Below are positions 1-8,400 of a stretch of 30,809 nucleotides of DNA, one piece after another (the stretch's first letter is position 1; each line of letters begins with the position of its first letter). This DNA is from Actinomycetes bacterium. GTDB lineage: Bacteria > Actinomycetota > Actinomycetes > Mycobacteriales > Mycobacteriaceae. Under the pieces are notes generated by a model, which searched no databases, was not told where the DNA came from, and worked only from the letters and a program-made list of their open reading frames with translations. The translations under genes and the position numbers were made by a program. Location of the stretch: contig JAEWRC010000206.1 of assembly GCA_023460175.1 (NCBI GenBank), forward strand, positions 1-30,809. Reading direction: 5' to 3'.

Positions 1-1
1 C

Positions 2-589
2 CCCGCCCCCGCGGGGGGGGGCGGGCTGGGGGGCGCCCACTTCGCCGCGACCGGTCTGGACGCCGAACCCGGCTCGGCCAGCGTGACTTTCCTGGGTGTC
101 GAGCGCATCGAGGTGCTGCGCTTCGGACCCGACGCCGACGGGGTGCTGCACTACGTCTCGCTGGGTTGTTCGCGCCACCCGATGGGGGACCCGTCGGCGG
201 TGGCCGCCGACCCGGTGCAGGGCCCGCGCGCCGAAGTGATTGTCAGCCTGCGCAATACGACGCCGACCCCGGGCATCGCCCGGACCGTGGCGCTGCTGGC
301 GGCCACCCCGGCCGTGGACGGCCTGGTGTTGGTCGAGGACGCGCTGATCGACCTGGGGTCGGCGCTGTGGGCGCAGCGGCCCGGGCACGCGCCGCTGTCG
401 GCGGTGCTGCTGGGCCAGGGCCCGATCCACGAGCTGTCGCTGGCGGAGCCGATGGAGCCGGTGCGGTTCCTGGCGGCCACCCCGATTTCGGCCAACGAGG
501 CGGCGTGGGTGCGGCTCAAGGGCGTCGAGGAGTTGCGCGGCACCTGGGCCCAGGACGGCACCGACATCCTCGACCCCGCCCGCGTCTGA
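2..589 (+). CDS. SUFU-domain protein, 5'-truncated by the window
   Basis: The frame is open from the window edge to the stop at 587-589, giving 195 residues with no believable start, so the gene is partial. Visible features are an FLGVERIEVLRFGPD segment, then HYVSLGCSRHPMG, a central hydrophobic stretch, and a C-terminal PISANEAAW...KGVEEL...DILDPAR block. This pattern resembles bacterial Suppressor-of-fused (SUFU, PF05076) proteins, whose molecular role in bacteria is unclear. A GTG at 83 opens the same frame, but the frame upstream already reads GAHFAATGLDAEPGSAS, which looks like real protein, so 83 is probably internal. The first ~30 bases are almost pure C/G runs and code only for Pro/Ala/Gly, so the sequence there may be unreliable. 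It converges on corA across a 126-bp gap that shows only a weak 12-nt palindrome (625-636). The family call is from memory of the motif pattern. Confidence 0.65.
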   Translation, partial: PAPAGGGGLGGAHFAATGLDAEPGSASVTFLGVERIEVLRFGPDADGVLHYVSLGCSRHPMGDPSAVAADPVQGPRAEVIVSLRNTTPTPGIARTVALLAATPAVDGLVLVEDALIDLGSALWAQRPGHAPLSAVLLGQGPIHELSLAEPMEPVRFLAATPISANEAAWVRLKGVEELRGTWAQDGTDILDPARV

Positions 590-715
590 CCCCTTCCCCT
601 TATTGCCCGAGCGGACTAGAACTACCCGCGAGCGGGCGCGTCCCCGGCCGACACTCCGCATTTTCCACGTAGTCTGCGCACCCTCGCGGCCAAGGTGACC
701 TGGAACCACACCCTC

Positions 716-1813
716 CTAGAGCCAGTGGTTGCGCCGAAAGACGGCGTACAGCAGCGAACACACCGTCAGCATCAGCAGCAGCACCGCCGGATACGCCCAG
801 CGTTCATCGAGTTCGGGCATGTGCTCGAAGTTCATCCCGTACACGCCGGCGATCATCGTCGGGACCGCCGCGATGGCCACCCACGCCGAGATCTTGCGCA
901 TATCGACGTTCTGCTGCACGCTCACCTTCGCCAACGCCGCGTGCACCAGCGACGACAGCATCTCGTCGTAGCTGGCGATCCGGTCGGCGGCCTGGGTCTG
1001 ATGGTCCAGGACGTCGCGCATGTAGCGGACCAGCTCCTTGGACAGCAGATCCCGGTGCTCGGAGTTGATCCGTCCAAGTTCGACCGACAGCGGCGCCACG
1101 GCCCGGCGCAGTTCCACCACCTCGCGCTTGAGCATGTAGATCTGCCCGATGTCGGTCTTGCTGGCGGGGGAGAACGTCTCCTCCTCGATCGCGTCAATGT
1201 CGACTTCCATCAGCGTGGTCACGTCCAGGTAGCTGTCGACGACGTGGTCGGCGATGGCGTGCATGACGGCGTAGGGCCCCAGGGCCAGCTGCCGGGGCCG
1301 CTCCTCCAGGGACTTGCGCACGCCGGCCAATCCGGAATGGTCGCCGTGCCGCACGGTCACGACGAAGTCCGCACCCACGAACACCATGATCTCGCCGGTC
1401 TCGACGATCTCGCGGGTCAGCAGAACCGATTCGTGCTCAACGTAGTTGACGGTCTTGAGCACCAGGAACAGCGTGTTGTCGTAGCGCTCGAGCTTGGGGC
1501 GCTGATGGGCGTGCACGGCGTCCTCGACGGCCAGCGGGTGGATGTCGAAAACCTCCGCCACTGAATGCATCTGGTGTTCGTCGGGTTCGTGCAGGCCGAT
1601 CCAGACGTAGGCCTTGCGGCCGGACTGCTCCAGTTCGTGTGCCCGGCCGATCGCCGCGGCGTGGGTGAAATGGCCCGGCAGGCGCTCGCCGTCCACGTAG
1701 ACCGCGCAGTCGACCATCGCTCCGGAGACCGGGCGCGGATAGCGACGAGAATCCGCGCCGCGACCGTGGTTTGCCCCGCGCGCGGAGATCGGCCCTGCTC
1801 GAAACGACGGCAT
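716..1813 (-). CDS. corA: CorA-family magnesium/cobalt channel
   Basis: This encodes a 365-residue inner-membrane divalent cation channel that takes up Mg2+ (and Co2+/Ni2+) as a pentamer. The diagnostic GMN motif is present as YGMNF, in the periplasmic loop between two C-terminal transmembrane helices (roughly ISAWVAIAAVPTMIAGVYGMNF and AYPAVLLLMLTVCSLLYAVF). The protein ends with a short basic tail (FRRNHWL), as usual for CorA. The N-terminal two thirds is the soluble funnel domain, including DVLDHQTQAADRIASYDEML in the long stalk helix. I chose ATG at 1813 because GAAGGGAAG lies about 7 nt upstream. A TTG at 1819 would place that site too close. It matches Rv1239c in length and position, as far as I recall. 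It is transcribed divergently from the malic enzyme gene. Confidence 0.95.
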   Translation of the reverse strand: MPSFRAGPISARGANHGRGADSRRYPRPVSGAMVDCAVYVDGERLPGHFTHAAAIGRAHELEQSGRKAYVWIGLHEPDEHQMHSVAEVFDIHPLAVEDAVHAHQRPKLERYDNTLFLVLKTVNYVEHESVLLTREIVETGEIMVFVGADFVVTVRHGDHSGLAGVRKSLEERPRQLALGPYAVMHAIADHVVDSYLDVTTLMEVDIDAIEEETFSPASKTDIGQIYMLKREVVELRRAVAPLSVELGRINSEHRDLLSKELVRYMRDVLDHQTQAADRIASYDEMLSSLVHAALAKVSVQQNVDMRKISAWVAIAAVPTMIAGVYGMNFEHMPELDERWAYPAVLLLMLTVCSLLYAVFRRNHWL

Positions 1814-1925
1814 GAGCAATCTTCCCTTCGTCGCCGCGCGGACGCATCGGTGATGTTACGCGGCGCACCCCGATCGCCCCACCTCACGAACGGGGAACGG
1901 TGTCCGGTGAGGTTGTGCGGTGAAG

Positions 1926-1931
1926 TAACCT
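1926..1931 (+). promoter_or_regulatory. Candidate -10 box of the malic enzyme gene (leaderless)
   Basis: TAACCT fits the actinobacterial -10 pattern TANNNT and ends 6 nt before the GTG at 1938. Transcription would therefore begin at or next to the start codon. No Shine-Dalgarno sequence lies upstream of that GTG, which agrees with a leaderless mRNA. No convincing -35 is visible. Confidence 0.4.
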
Positions 1932-1937
1932 GGCGCA

Positions 1938-3113
1938 GTGGCCGAATCGGTGAGTGCATCACATCTGGTGATTGCGGACGAAGATATTTTCGAAGCCCAT
2001 GCGGGCGGCAAACTGTCGGTGGAGCTGAAGTCGCCGCTGGACACCCAGCGGGCCCTGTCCATCGCCTACACCCCCGGGGTGGCGAAGGTCAGCCGCGCCA
2101 TCGCGGCCGACGCCACGCTGGCCAAGCGGTACACCTGGGCCAATCGGCTGGTGGCCGTCGTCAGCGACGGCACTGCGGTGCTCGGTCTCGGCGACATCGG
2201 TCCGTCGGCCTCGCTGCCCGTGATGGAGGGCAAGAGCGCGCTGTTCAAGACGTTCGCCGGCCTGGATTCCATCCCGATCGTCCTGGACACCAAGGACCCC
2301 GACGAGATCGTCGAGACCCTGATCCGCCTGCGCCCGACCTTCGGCGCGGTCAACCTCGAGGACATCTCCGCTCCGCGCTGCTTCGAGATCGAACGCCGGG
2401 TGGTCGAGGCGCTGGACTGCCCCGTCATGCACGACGACCAGCACGGCACCGCCATCGTGGTGCTCGCGGCGCTGCTGGGCGCGTCCAAGGTGGTCGGGCG
2501 CGAGATGAGCTCGCTGCGCGTGGTGGTCTCCGGTGCGGGTGCGGCCGGGGTGGCCTGCGCCAACATCCTCATGGCCAGCGGCGTCTCCGACGTCACGGTC
2601 CTGGATTCCAAGGGCATCGTGCACACCGAGCGCGAGGACCTCAACAGCTTCAAGGCCGAACTGGCCCAGCGCACCAACCCGCTCAAGCGCACCGGCGGCC
2701 TGGCCGAGGCGCTCGACGGCGCCGACGTGTTCCTCGGTGTCTCCGCGGGCGTGGTGCCCGAGGACATCATCGCGACGATGGCGCCCGACTGCATCGTGTT
2801 CGCGCTGTCCAACCCGGACCCGGAGATCCACCCCGACCTCGCGCACAAGTACGCCGCCGTCGTGGCCACCGGGCGCAGCGACTTCCCGAACCAGATCAAC
2901 AACGTGCTGGCCTTCCCCGGCGTGTTCCGCGGGGCCCTGGACGCCGGCGCGCGGCGCATCACCGAGCGGATGAAGGTGGCCGCGGCCGAGGCCATCCACG
3001 GCGTGATCCTCGACGATCTCGAGGCCGAGCACATCGTGCCGAGCCCCCTGGACCCGCGGGTGTGCCCCGCGGTGGCCGAGGCCGTCGGCGCGGCGGTCGA
3101 AGAGGAGGATTAG
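1938..3113 (+). CDS. NAD(P)-dependent malic enzyme, MaeB type without PTA domain
   Basis: This 391-residue cytosolic enzyme oxidatively decarboxylates malate to pyruvate and CO2. The N-terminal malic domain shows SIAYTPGVAKVSRAI near residue 40, with the active-site Tyr. Next come the metal-binding and catalytic region and the hallmark DDQHGTAIVVLAAL near residue 166. The NAD(P)-binding Rossmann segment VVSGAGAAGVACANIL begins near residue 196. The length is that of the short bacterial form, lacking the phosphotransacetylase-like extension of enterobacterial MaeB. The start is GTG at 1938. In M. tuberculosis I recall a malate dehydrogenase gene (mdh, Rv1240) at this position, so the two species appear to differ here. 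The adjacent lipoprotein gene starts within a few bases of the stop. Cofactor preference (NAD or NADP) cannot be read safely. Confidence 0.93.
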   Translation: MAESVSASHLVIADEDIFEAHAGGKLSVELKSPLDTQRALSIAYTPGVAKVSRAIAADATLAKRYTWANRLVAVVSDGTAVLGLGDIGPSASLPVMEGKSALFKTFAGLDSIPIVLDTKDPDEIVETLIRLRPTFGAVNLEDISAPRCFEIERRVVEALDCPVMHDDQHGTAIVVLAALLGASKVVGREMSSLRVVVSGAGAAGVACANILMASGVSDVTVLDSKGIVHTEREDLNSFKAELAQRTNPLKRTGGLAEALDGADVFLGVSAGVVPEDIIATMAPDCIVFALSNPDPEIHPDLAHKYAAVVATGRSDFPNQINNVLAFPGVFRGALDAGARRITERMKVAAAEAIHGVILDDLEAEHIVPSPLDPRVCPAVAEAVGAAVEEED

Positions 3114-3117
3114 CCCC

Positions 3118-3981
3118 CTGCCTGGCGTCCTGACCGGCACCCGCCGCGCGCTGCTGTGCGCTCTGCTCGTGGTGCTGGTCGCCGCCGGCTGCGGTCAGCG
3201 GCCCGACGACGTCGCCGTCCTGGGCGTCGGTGCCCAGCCGGATCCCGAGTCGGTGCTGCTGGCCAACCTCTACGCGGCCGCGCTGCGCTACTACGGCACC
3301 CCGGCCGAGGTGGTCGAGCTGACCGACCCGCTGGCCGGGCTCGACTCCGGCGAGGTGACCGTGGTGCCCGGCTACACCGGGCGGCTGCTGCGCACGTTCG
3401 CCCCCGGCATCCGGGCCACCGGCGACGAACAGGTCTACAAGTCGATGGTGGGGGTGCTGCCCGAGGGGGTGAGCGCCGGCGATTACGCCACGGCCGCCGA
3501 GGACAAGCCGGCCGTCGCGATCACCGAGGCCACCGCCGCGAAGTGGGACGGCCGCGATCTGCCCGCCCTGGTCGAGCACTGCGCGCAGCTGCGTCCCGGG
3601 GCGCTGCGGGGCGTGGTGCCGCCGACCGCCGTCGGCAGGTGCGCGATGCCGACCCCACGTGAATTCGCCGACGACGCAGAGCTTTTCGCGGCGTTACGCG
3701 ACGACCGGATCAACCTGGCCTGGACCACGACGGCCGATCCCGATGTGCCGGAGGACGTTGTGGTGCTGACCGATCGCAAACCCACGCTGATCCGCGGGCA
3801 GAACGTCGTGCCGCTGTATCGGCGCAACGAGCTGACCGCGCGCCAGGTGCTGGCCATCAACGAGGTCGCGGGCGTGCTGGACACCGCGACCCTCAAGCAG
3901 ATGCGGCAGCGGGTGGCCGACGGGGCCGACCCGCGCAGCGTCGCCGACGAATGGCTGGCGGAGAACCCGCTGGGCCGTTAG
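3118..3981 (+). CDS. lpqZ: LpqZ-like lipoprotein, OpuAC/ProX-type binding protein
   Basis: This is a probable exported lipoprotein of the glycine-betaine/choline (OpuAC) substrate-binding family, anchored outside the membrane. The N-terminus has a TRR charged region, a hydrophobic LLCALLVVLV core and a lipobox ending AAGC. The C-terminal region NVVPLYRRNEL...VLAINEVAGVLDTATLKQMRQ...VADEWL is characteristic of OpuAC domains. The start is uncertain. The only standard start in frame near the beginning is GTG 3169, which would remove the basic n-region. A GAGGAGG at 3103-3109, inside the end of the malic enzyme gene, is well spaced for CTG 3118, giving 287 residues, which I prefer. The 4-bp gap to the malic enzyme stop suggests translational coupling. 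No betaine permease or ATPase lies nearby, so its partner is unknown. It corresponds to Rv1244 by synteny and resemblance. Confidence 0.85.
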   Translation: MPGVLTGTRRALLCALLVVLVAAGCGQRPDDVAVLGVGAQPDPESVLLANLYAAALRYYGTPAEVVELTDPLAGLDSGEVTVVPGYTGRLLRTFAPGIRATGDEQVYKSMVGVLPEGVSAGDYATAAEDKPAVAITEATAAKWDGRDLPALVEHCAQLRPGALRGVVPPTAVGRCAMPTPREFADDAELFAALRDDRINLAWTTTADPDVPEDVVVLTDRKPTLIRGQNVVPLYRRNELTARQVLAINEVAGVLDTATLKQMRQRVADGADPRSVADEWLAENPLGR

Positions 3982-3985
3982 CGGC

Positions 3986-4816
3986 TCAGTGCACGCCGCG
4001 CACCATCTTGGCCATCACCGTCGAGAACACCCGCTGGTAGCCCGAACCGGTGACGCGCACGATGACGTCGAGGATCTTGGCATCGGCACCCACCAGCACC
4101 CGGGCCCGCTTCTTGCGCACGGCCTCGAGGATGATCGTGGCGGCGCGCTCGGGGGTGGTGCGGGCCAGCTTGCTGTCGAACTCCTTGGCCAGCTGCGCGA
4201 CGTCGAGGCCCTCGGCGGCGGTGGCGTTGCGCGCGATCGCGGTCTTGATGCCGCCGGGGTGCACCGTGGTGACCGAAACGTAGGGGTGCTTGGTGAGCAT
4301 CTCCTGGCGCAGCGACTCGGTGAAGCCGCGCACCGCGAACTTCGCCGCGTTGTAGGCGGCCTGGCCGGGAACGGAGAAGATGCCGAACAGGCTCGAGACG
4401 TTGACGACGTGCCCGTCGCCCGACTCGATCAGGTGCGGCAGGAAGGCCTTGGTGCCGTTGACGACGCCCCAGAAGTCGACGTCCACCACCCGCTCGATGT
4501 CCTTGAACGAGCTCACCTCGACGTCACCGGAGTAGGCGATGCCGGCGTTGTTGTACACCTGGTTGACCTTGCCGAAGTGTTCCTTGACCTCGTCGGCGTA
4601 GAGCAGGAACGCCTCGCGCTCGGTGACGTCCAGCCGGTCGGCCTTGACCGGGGCGCCGATCGCCTTGAGCTCGGTCTCGGTCTTGGCCAGGCCCTCGGTG
4701 TCGACGTCGCTGATGGCCAGCTTCGCCCCGGAGCGACCCAGCTCGATCGCGAGCGCCTGGCCGATGCCCGACCCCGCCCCCGTGACGACGCAGACCTTTC
4801 CGGCGAAACCCTCCAT
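3986..4816 (-). CDS. Short-chain dehydrogenase/reductase (Rv1245c-like)
   Basis: This is a 276-residue classical SDR oxidoreductase using NAD(P)H on an unknown alcohol/ketone substrate. The cofactor motif TGAGSGIG is at residues 12-19, with an Asp at the end of beta-2 (ISDVDTEG). NNAG follows the central strand (VYNNAGIA), the catalytic Ser is in VVNVSSLFG, and YNAAK gives the Tyr and Lys. The C-terminal part ends in a hydrophobic/basic stretch (RVFSTVMAKMVRGVH) that may touch the membrane. ATG 4816 has GAGGAG about 6 nt upstream. It converges on the lpqZ-like gene with 4 bp between stops and diverges from the DUF732 gene. A palindrome overlaps its likely promoter (4852-4880), suggesting repressor control. 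The physiological substrate is not predictable. Confidence 0.93.
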   Translation of the reverse strand: MEGFAGKVCVVTGAGSGIGQALAIELGRSGAKLAISDVDTEGLAKTETELKAIGAPVKADRLDVTEREAFLLYADEVKEHFGKVNQVYNNAGIAYSGDVEVSSFKDIERVVDVDFWGVVNGTKAFLPHLIESGDGHVVNVSSLFGIFSVPGQAAYNAAKFAVRGFTESLRQEMLTKHPYVSVTTVHPGGIKTAIARNATAAEGLDVAQLAKEFDSKLARTTPERAATIILEAVRKKRARVLVGADAKILDVIVRVTGSGYQRVFSTVMAKMVRGVH

Positions 4817-4851
4817 GTGCGCGCTCCTCGCTGTTCGACTCGTGAGGTGTC

Positions 4852-4880
4852 AGGTTAACCGATACCGGCGGTACCGGTAT
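4852..4880 (-). promoter_or_regulatory. SDR promoter with overlapping palindromic operator
   Basis: ATACCGG (4862-4868) and CCGGTAT (4874-4880) form a perfect 7-bp inverted repeat with a 5-bp spacer. On the minus strand TAACCT (4852-4857) is a plausible -10 for the SDR gene. A -35 at 17-bp spacing would fall in the right arm of the palindrome, so a bound protein would block transcription. TACCGG also occurs as a direct repeat (4863-4868 and 4872-4877). No regulator gene adjoins it. Confidence 0.5.
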
Positions 4881-4895
4881 GGCTGGGGCGCACCA

Positions 4896-4925
4896 TTGGG
4901 TAACGCGCCGCGACCCGCCTACGAT
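4896..4925 (+). promoter_or_regulatory. Predicted promoter of the DUF732 gene
   Basis: TTGGGT (4896-4901) and TACGAT (4920-4925) are separated by 18 bp and read as -35 and -10. The ATG lies 9 nt after the -10, so the leader would be only a few bases, and no ribosome binding site is visible. The SDR palindrome ends 15 bp upstream of the -35. Confidence 0.45.
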
Positions 4926-4934
4926 TTGTCCATC

Positions 4935-5294
4935 ATGAAGTATTCCCGGATGGCGGCCATCGGTTCGATCGCACTCGCAGTGGGCCTGGCCGTGGCCGCG
5001 CCCGCCCAGGCGGACACCGAAACCGACGCGTTCCTGAACTCCCTGGCCGACGCCGGCATCTCCGGCCTCGATCCCGCGACCGCCGCCGACGTGGGCCACC
5101 AGGTGTGCCCCATGCTCGCCGAACCCGGTCAGCAGATGGCCGACGTGGCCGGCCGCGTCTCCGAGTCCATCGGCCGGCCGCTGGGCCCGGCCACCATGTT
5201 CACCGGCCTGGCCATCACGCTGTTCTGCCCCGGCGCCGTCGCGGCGGTCGCCAACGGCGACTCGCCGATCCCGCTGGGCCTGTTCGGCTTCTGA
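4935..5294 (+). CDS. Small secreted DUF732 protein
   Basis: This encodes 119 residues with a clear Sec signal peptide: MKYSRM, a hydrophobic AAIGSIALAVGLAVAAPAQA core, and a likely cut after AQA. The mature part, about 90 residues, begins DTETDAFLNSLADAGI and carries two cysteines (HQVCPML and LFCPGAV) that could form a disulphide once exported. The pattern D.FL..L...GI with CP...C is typical of DUF732, a family abundant in mycobacteria with no assigned function. ATG 4935 is chosen because it begins the signal peptide and sits just behind a good promoter. The much longer open frame from 4623 is an artefact of the opposing SDR gene. M. tuberculosis carries, as I recall, a relBE toxin-antitoxin pair in about this location instead. 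Confidence 0.87.
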   Translation: MKYSRMAAIGSIALAVGLAVAAPAQADTETDAFLNSLADAGISGLDPATAADVGHQVCPMLAEPGQQMADVAGRVSESIGRPLGPATMFTGLAITLFCPGAVAAVANGDSPIPLGLFGF

Positions 5295-5310
5295 TCCTTC
5301 GCTCCGACGA

Positions 5311-5367
5311 CGAGCGGCCACTGAGGTACAAAACCCCGTGGTGTGGATGTACCTCAGTGGCCGCTCG
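5311..5367. repeat. Perfect 20-bp inverted repeat, possible bidirectional terminator
   Basis: CGAGCGGCCACTGAGGTACA (5311-5330) is the exact reverse complement of 5348-5367, with a 17-nt loop at 5331-5347. It lies between the converging DUF732 and kgd genes. The stem would be very stable in RNA from either strand. A short A run (5330-5334) follows the left arm, and there is no long U tract. A terminator role is likely. A dispersed repeat element is the alternative. Confidence 0.75.
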
Positions 5368-5381
5368 CGGCGGTAGAACCT

Positions 5382-5455
5382 AGCTCAGGCGAACGCTTCG
5401 TGCCGGTGGAATTCTCCTCGACGTCCGCCTTCGCAAGCTCAGGCGAACGCTTCGT
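5382..5455. repeat. 20-bp direct repeat duplicating the end of kgd
   Basis: AGCTCAGGCGAACGCTTCGT occurs at 5382-5401 and again at 5436-5455, 54 bp apart. The second copy contains the last kgd codons (encoding EAFA) and its stop. The first copy lies just beyond the stop, with 34 bp of other sequence between the copies. Confidence 0.85.
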
Positions 5456-8400
5456 CGATGATCTCCTGCTGTTCGACGGCGTGCACCTTCGACGACCCCG
5501 ACGACGGCGCCGACATCGCGCGCCGCGAGATCCGCTTGATCCCGGTCAGCTTCTCCGGCAACAGCTCCGGCAGCGACAGCCCGAACGTCGGCCACGCGCC
5601 CTGGTTGGCCGGCTCCTCCTGGACCCAGAAGAACTCCGCGGCGTTCGGGTAGCGCTCCAGCGTCGCGGGTAGCCGGCGGCTCGGCAGCGGGTAGAGCTGC
5701 TCGATCCGCACGATCGCGATGTCCTCGCGGTTGTCCTTGTTCTTGCGGGCCACCAGCTCGTAGTACAGCTTGCCGCTGGTGAGCAGGACGCGCTTGACCT
5801 TGCTGCGGTCGCCCACGCCGTCCTCGTAGGTCGGCTCCTCGAGCACCGAGCGGAACTTCGCCTCGGTGAAGTCCTTGAGGTCGCTGACGGCGGCCTTGTT
5901 GCGCAGCATCGACTTCGGCGTGAAGACCACCAGCGGCCGGTGGATCCCGTCGTAGACGTGCCGGCGCAGCAGGTGGAAGTAGTTGGCCGGCGTCGACGGC
6001 ATCGCCACGGTCATCGAACCCTCGGCGCACAGCTGCAGGAACCGTTCGATGCGCCCGGAGGTGTGGTCGGGGCCCTGGCCCTCGTGGCCGTGCGGCAGCA
6101 GCAGCACCACCTCGGAGAGCTGGCCCCACTTGGCTTCACCGGAGCTGATGAACTCGTCGATCACCGACTGCGCGCCGTTGACGAAGTCGCCGAACTGCGC
6201 CTCCCACAGCACCAGCGCCTGCGGGTTGCCCACCGAGTAGCCGTACTCGAAGCCGACGGCGGCGAACTCCGACAGCGCCGAGTCGTACACCAGGAACTTG
6301 CCGCCGCTGGGCGTGCCGTCCTCGTTGGTGGCCAGCAGCTGCAGCGGGGTGAACTCCTCGCCGGTCTTGCGGTCGATGATCACCGAATGGCGCTGGGTGA
6401 ACGTGCCGCGCCGGGAGTCCTGCCCGGACAGTCGGATCAACTTCCCTTCGGCCACCAGCGATCCCAGCGCCAGCAGCTCACCGAAGGCCCAGTCGACCTT
6501 GCCCTCGTAGGCCATCTCGCGACGCTTCTCCAGCACCGGCTTGACGCGCGGATGCACCGTGAATTCGTCGGGCACGGCCAGGTGCGCGTCGCCGATGCGG
6601 GCCAGCATCGACTTGTCGACAGAGGTGTCCACACCGCGGTTGAGTTCCTGTTCGGACTCCACCGACTCGCTGGGCTCGATCGGGTGCTTCTCCAGTTCGC
6701 GCACCTCGTTGAAGACCCGCTCGAGCTGCCCCTGATAGTCGCGCAGCGCGTCCTCGGCCTCCTTCATCGAGATGTCGCCGCGGCCGATCAGCGCCTCGGT
6801 GTAGGACTTGCGGACACCGCGCTTGCGGTCGATCACGTCGTACATCGCCGGCTGCGTCATCGACGGGTCGTCGCCCTCGTTGTGGCCCCGTCGCCGGTAG
6901 CACAGCATGTCGATGACGACGTCCTTCTTGAACTTCTGCCGGAAGTCGACGGCCAGCTTGGCGACCCAGACACACGCCTCGGGATCGTCGCCGTTGACGT
7001 GGAAGATCGGGGCGCCGATCATCTTCGCGACGTCGGTGCAGTACTCCGAGGACCGGGAGAACTCCGGGGAGGTGGTGAAGCCGACCTGATTGTTGACGAT
7101 CATGTGGATGGTCCCGCCGACCCGATAACCGCGCAGCAGCGCCAGGTTCAGCGTCTCGGCCACCACACCCTGGCCGGCGAACGCGGCGTCGCCGTGCAGC
7201 ATCAACGGCACCACCGCGAAACCGTCGTCGCCGTCGCCCTTGTCCATCAGGTCCTGCTTGGCGCGCACCAGACCCTCGAGCACGGGGTCGACGGCCTCGA
7301 GGTGGCTGGGGTTGGCGGTCAGCGACACCTCGATGTCGTTGTCGCCGAACATCTGGATGTAGGTGCCCGAGGCGCCCAGGTGGTACTTGACGTCACCGGA
7401 GCCGTGCGCCTGCGACGGGTTCAGGTTGCCCTCGAACTCGGTGAAGATCTGCGCATACGGCTTGCCGACGATGTTGGCGAGCACGTTGAGGCGGCCGCGG
7501 TGCGGCATGCCGATGACCACCTCGTTGAGGCCGTGCTCGGCGCACTGGTCGATGGCCGCGTCCATCATCGGGATGATGGTTTCCGCGCCCTCCAGCGAGA
7601 ACCGCTTCTGCCCAACGTATTTGGTCTGCAGGAAGGTCTCGAAGGCCTCGGCGGCGTTGAGTCGGCTCAGGATGTACTTCTGCTGGGCGACGGTCGGCTT
7701 CTCGTGCTTGATCTCGACGCGTTCCTGCAACCACTGCTGCTGTTCGGGCTCGAGGATGTGGGTGTACTCGACGCCGATGTGCCGACAGTAGGCGTCGCGC
7801 AGCACCGACAGGATGTCGCGCAGCTTCTTGTACTCGCTGCCGGTGAACCCGTCGACCTTGAACTCGCGGTCCAGGTCCCACAGCGTCAGGCCGTGGGTCA
7901 CCACATCGAGGTCGGGGTGGCTGCGGAAGCGCGAATTGTCCAGCCGCAGCGGGTCGATGTCGGCCATCAGGTGGCCGCGGTTGCGGTAGGCCGCGATCAG
8001 CTCGATGACGCGCGCGTTCTTGTCGGTCACCGAGTCCGGGTTGTCGGTGCGCCAGCGGACCGGTTCGTAGGGGATGCCGAGTTCGAGGAAGATCTCGTCG
8101 TAGAAATCGTCGTCGAGCAGCAGTTGGTGGATGGTCCGCAGGAAGTCGCCGGACTCCGCACCCTGGATGACGCGGTGGTCGTAGGTGGAGGTCAGGGTGA
8201 TCAGCTTGCCGATGCCCAACTCGGCGATGCGCTCATCGCTGGCGCCCTGGAACTCGGCGGGGTACTCCATGGCGCCGACACCGACGATCGTGCCCTGGCC
8301 GGCCATCAGCCGCGGCACCGAGTGCACCGTGCCGATGGTGCCCGGGTTGGTCAGCGAGATGGTGACGCCGGAGAAGTCCTCGGCGGTCAGCTTGCCGTCG

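Noticed and set aside
625..636. CCCGCGAGCGGG as a terminator between the SUFU gene and corA
   Set aside because: The stem is only 4 bp with a 4-nt loop and no U tract, so it is not distinguishable from chance in such GC-rich DNA.
1565..3133. Plus-strand 522-codon frame over the corA start and malic enzyme
   Set aside because: It is an out-of-frame, Arg/Gly/His-rich shadow of the malic enzyme gene.
5311..5367. Inverted repeat as the ends of an insertion sequence
   Set aside because: Only 17 nt separate the arms and no transposase gene or target-site duplication directly flanks them. A terminator or small repeat is simpler.
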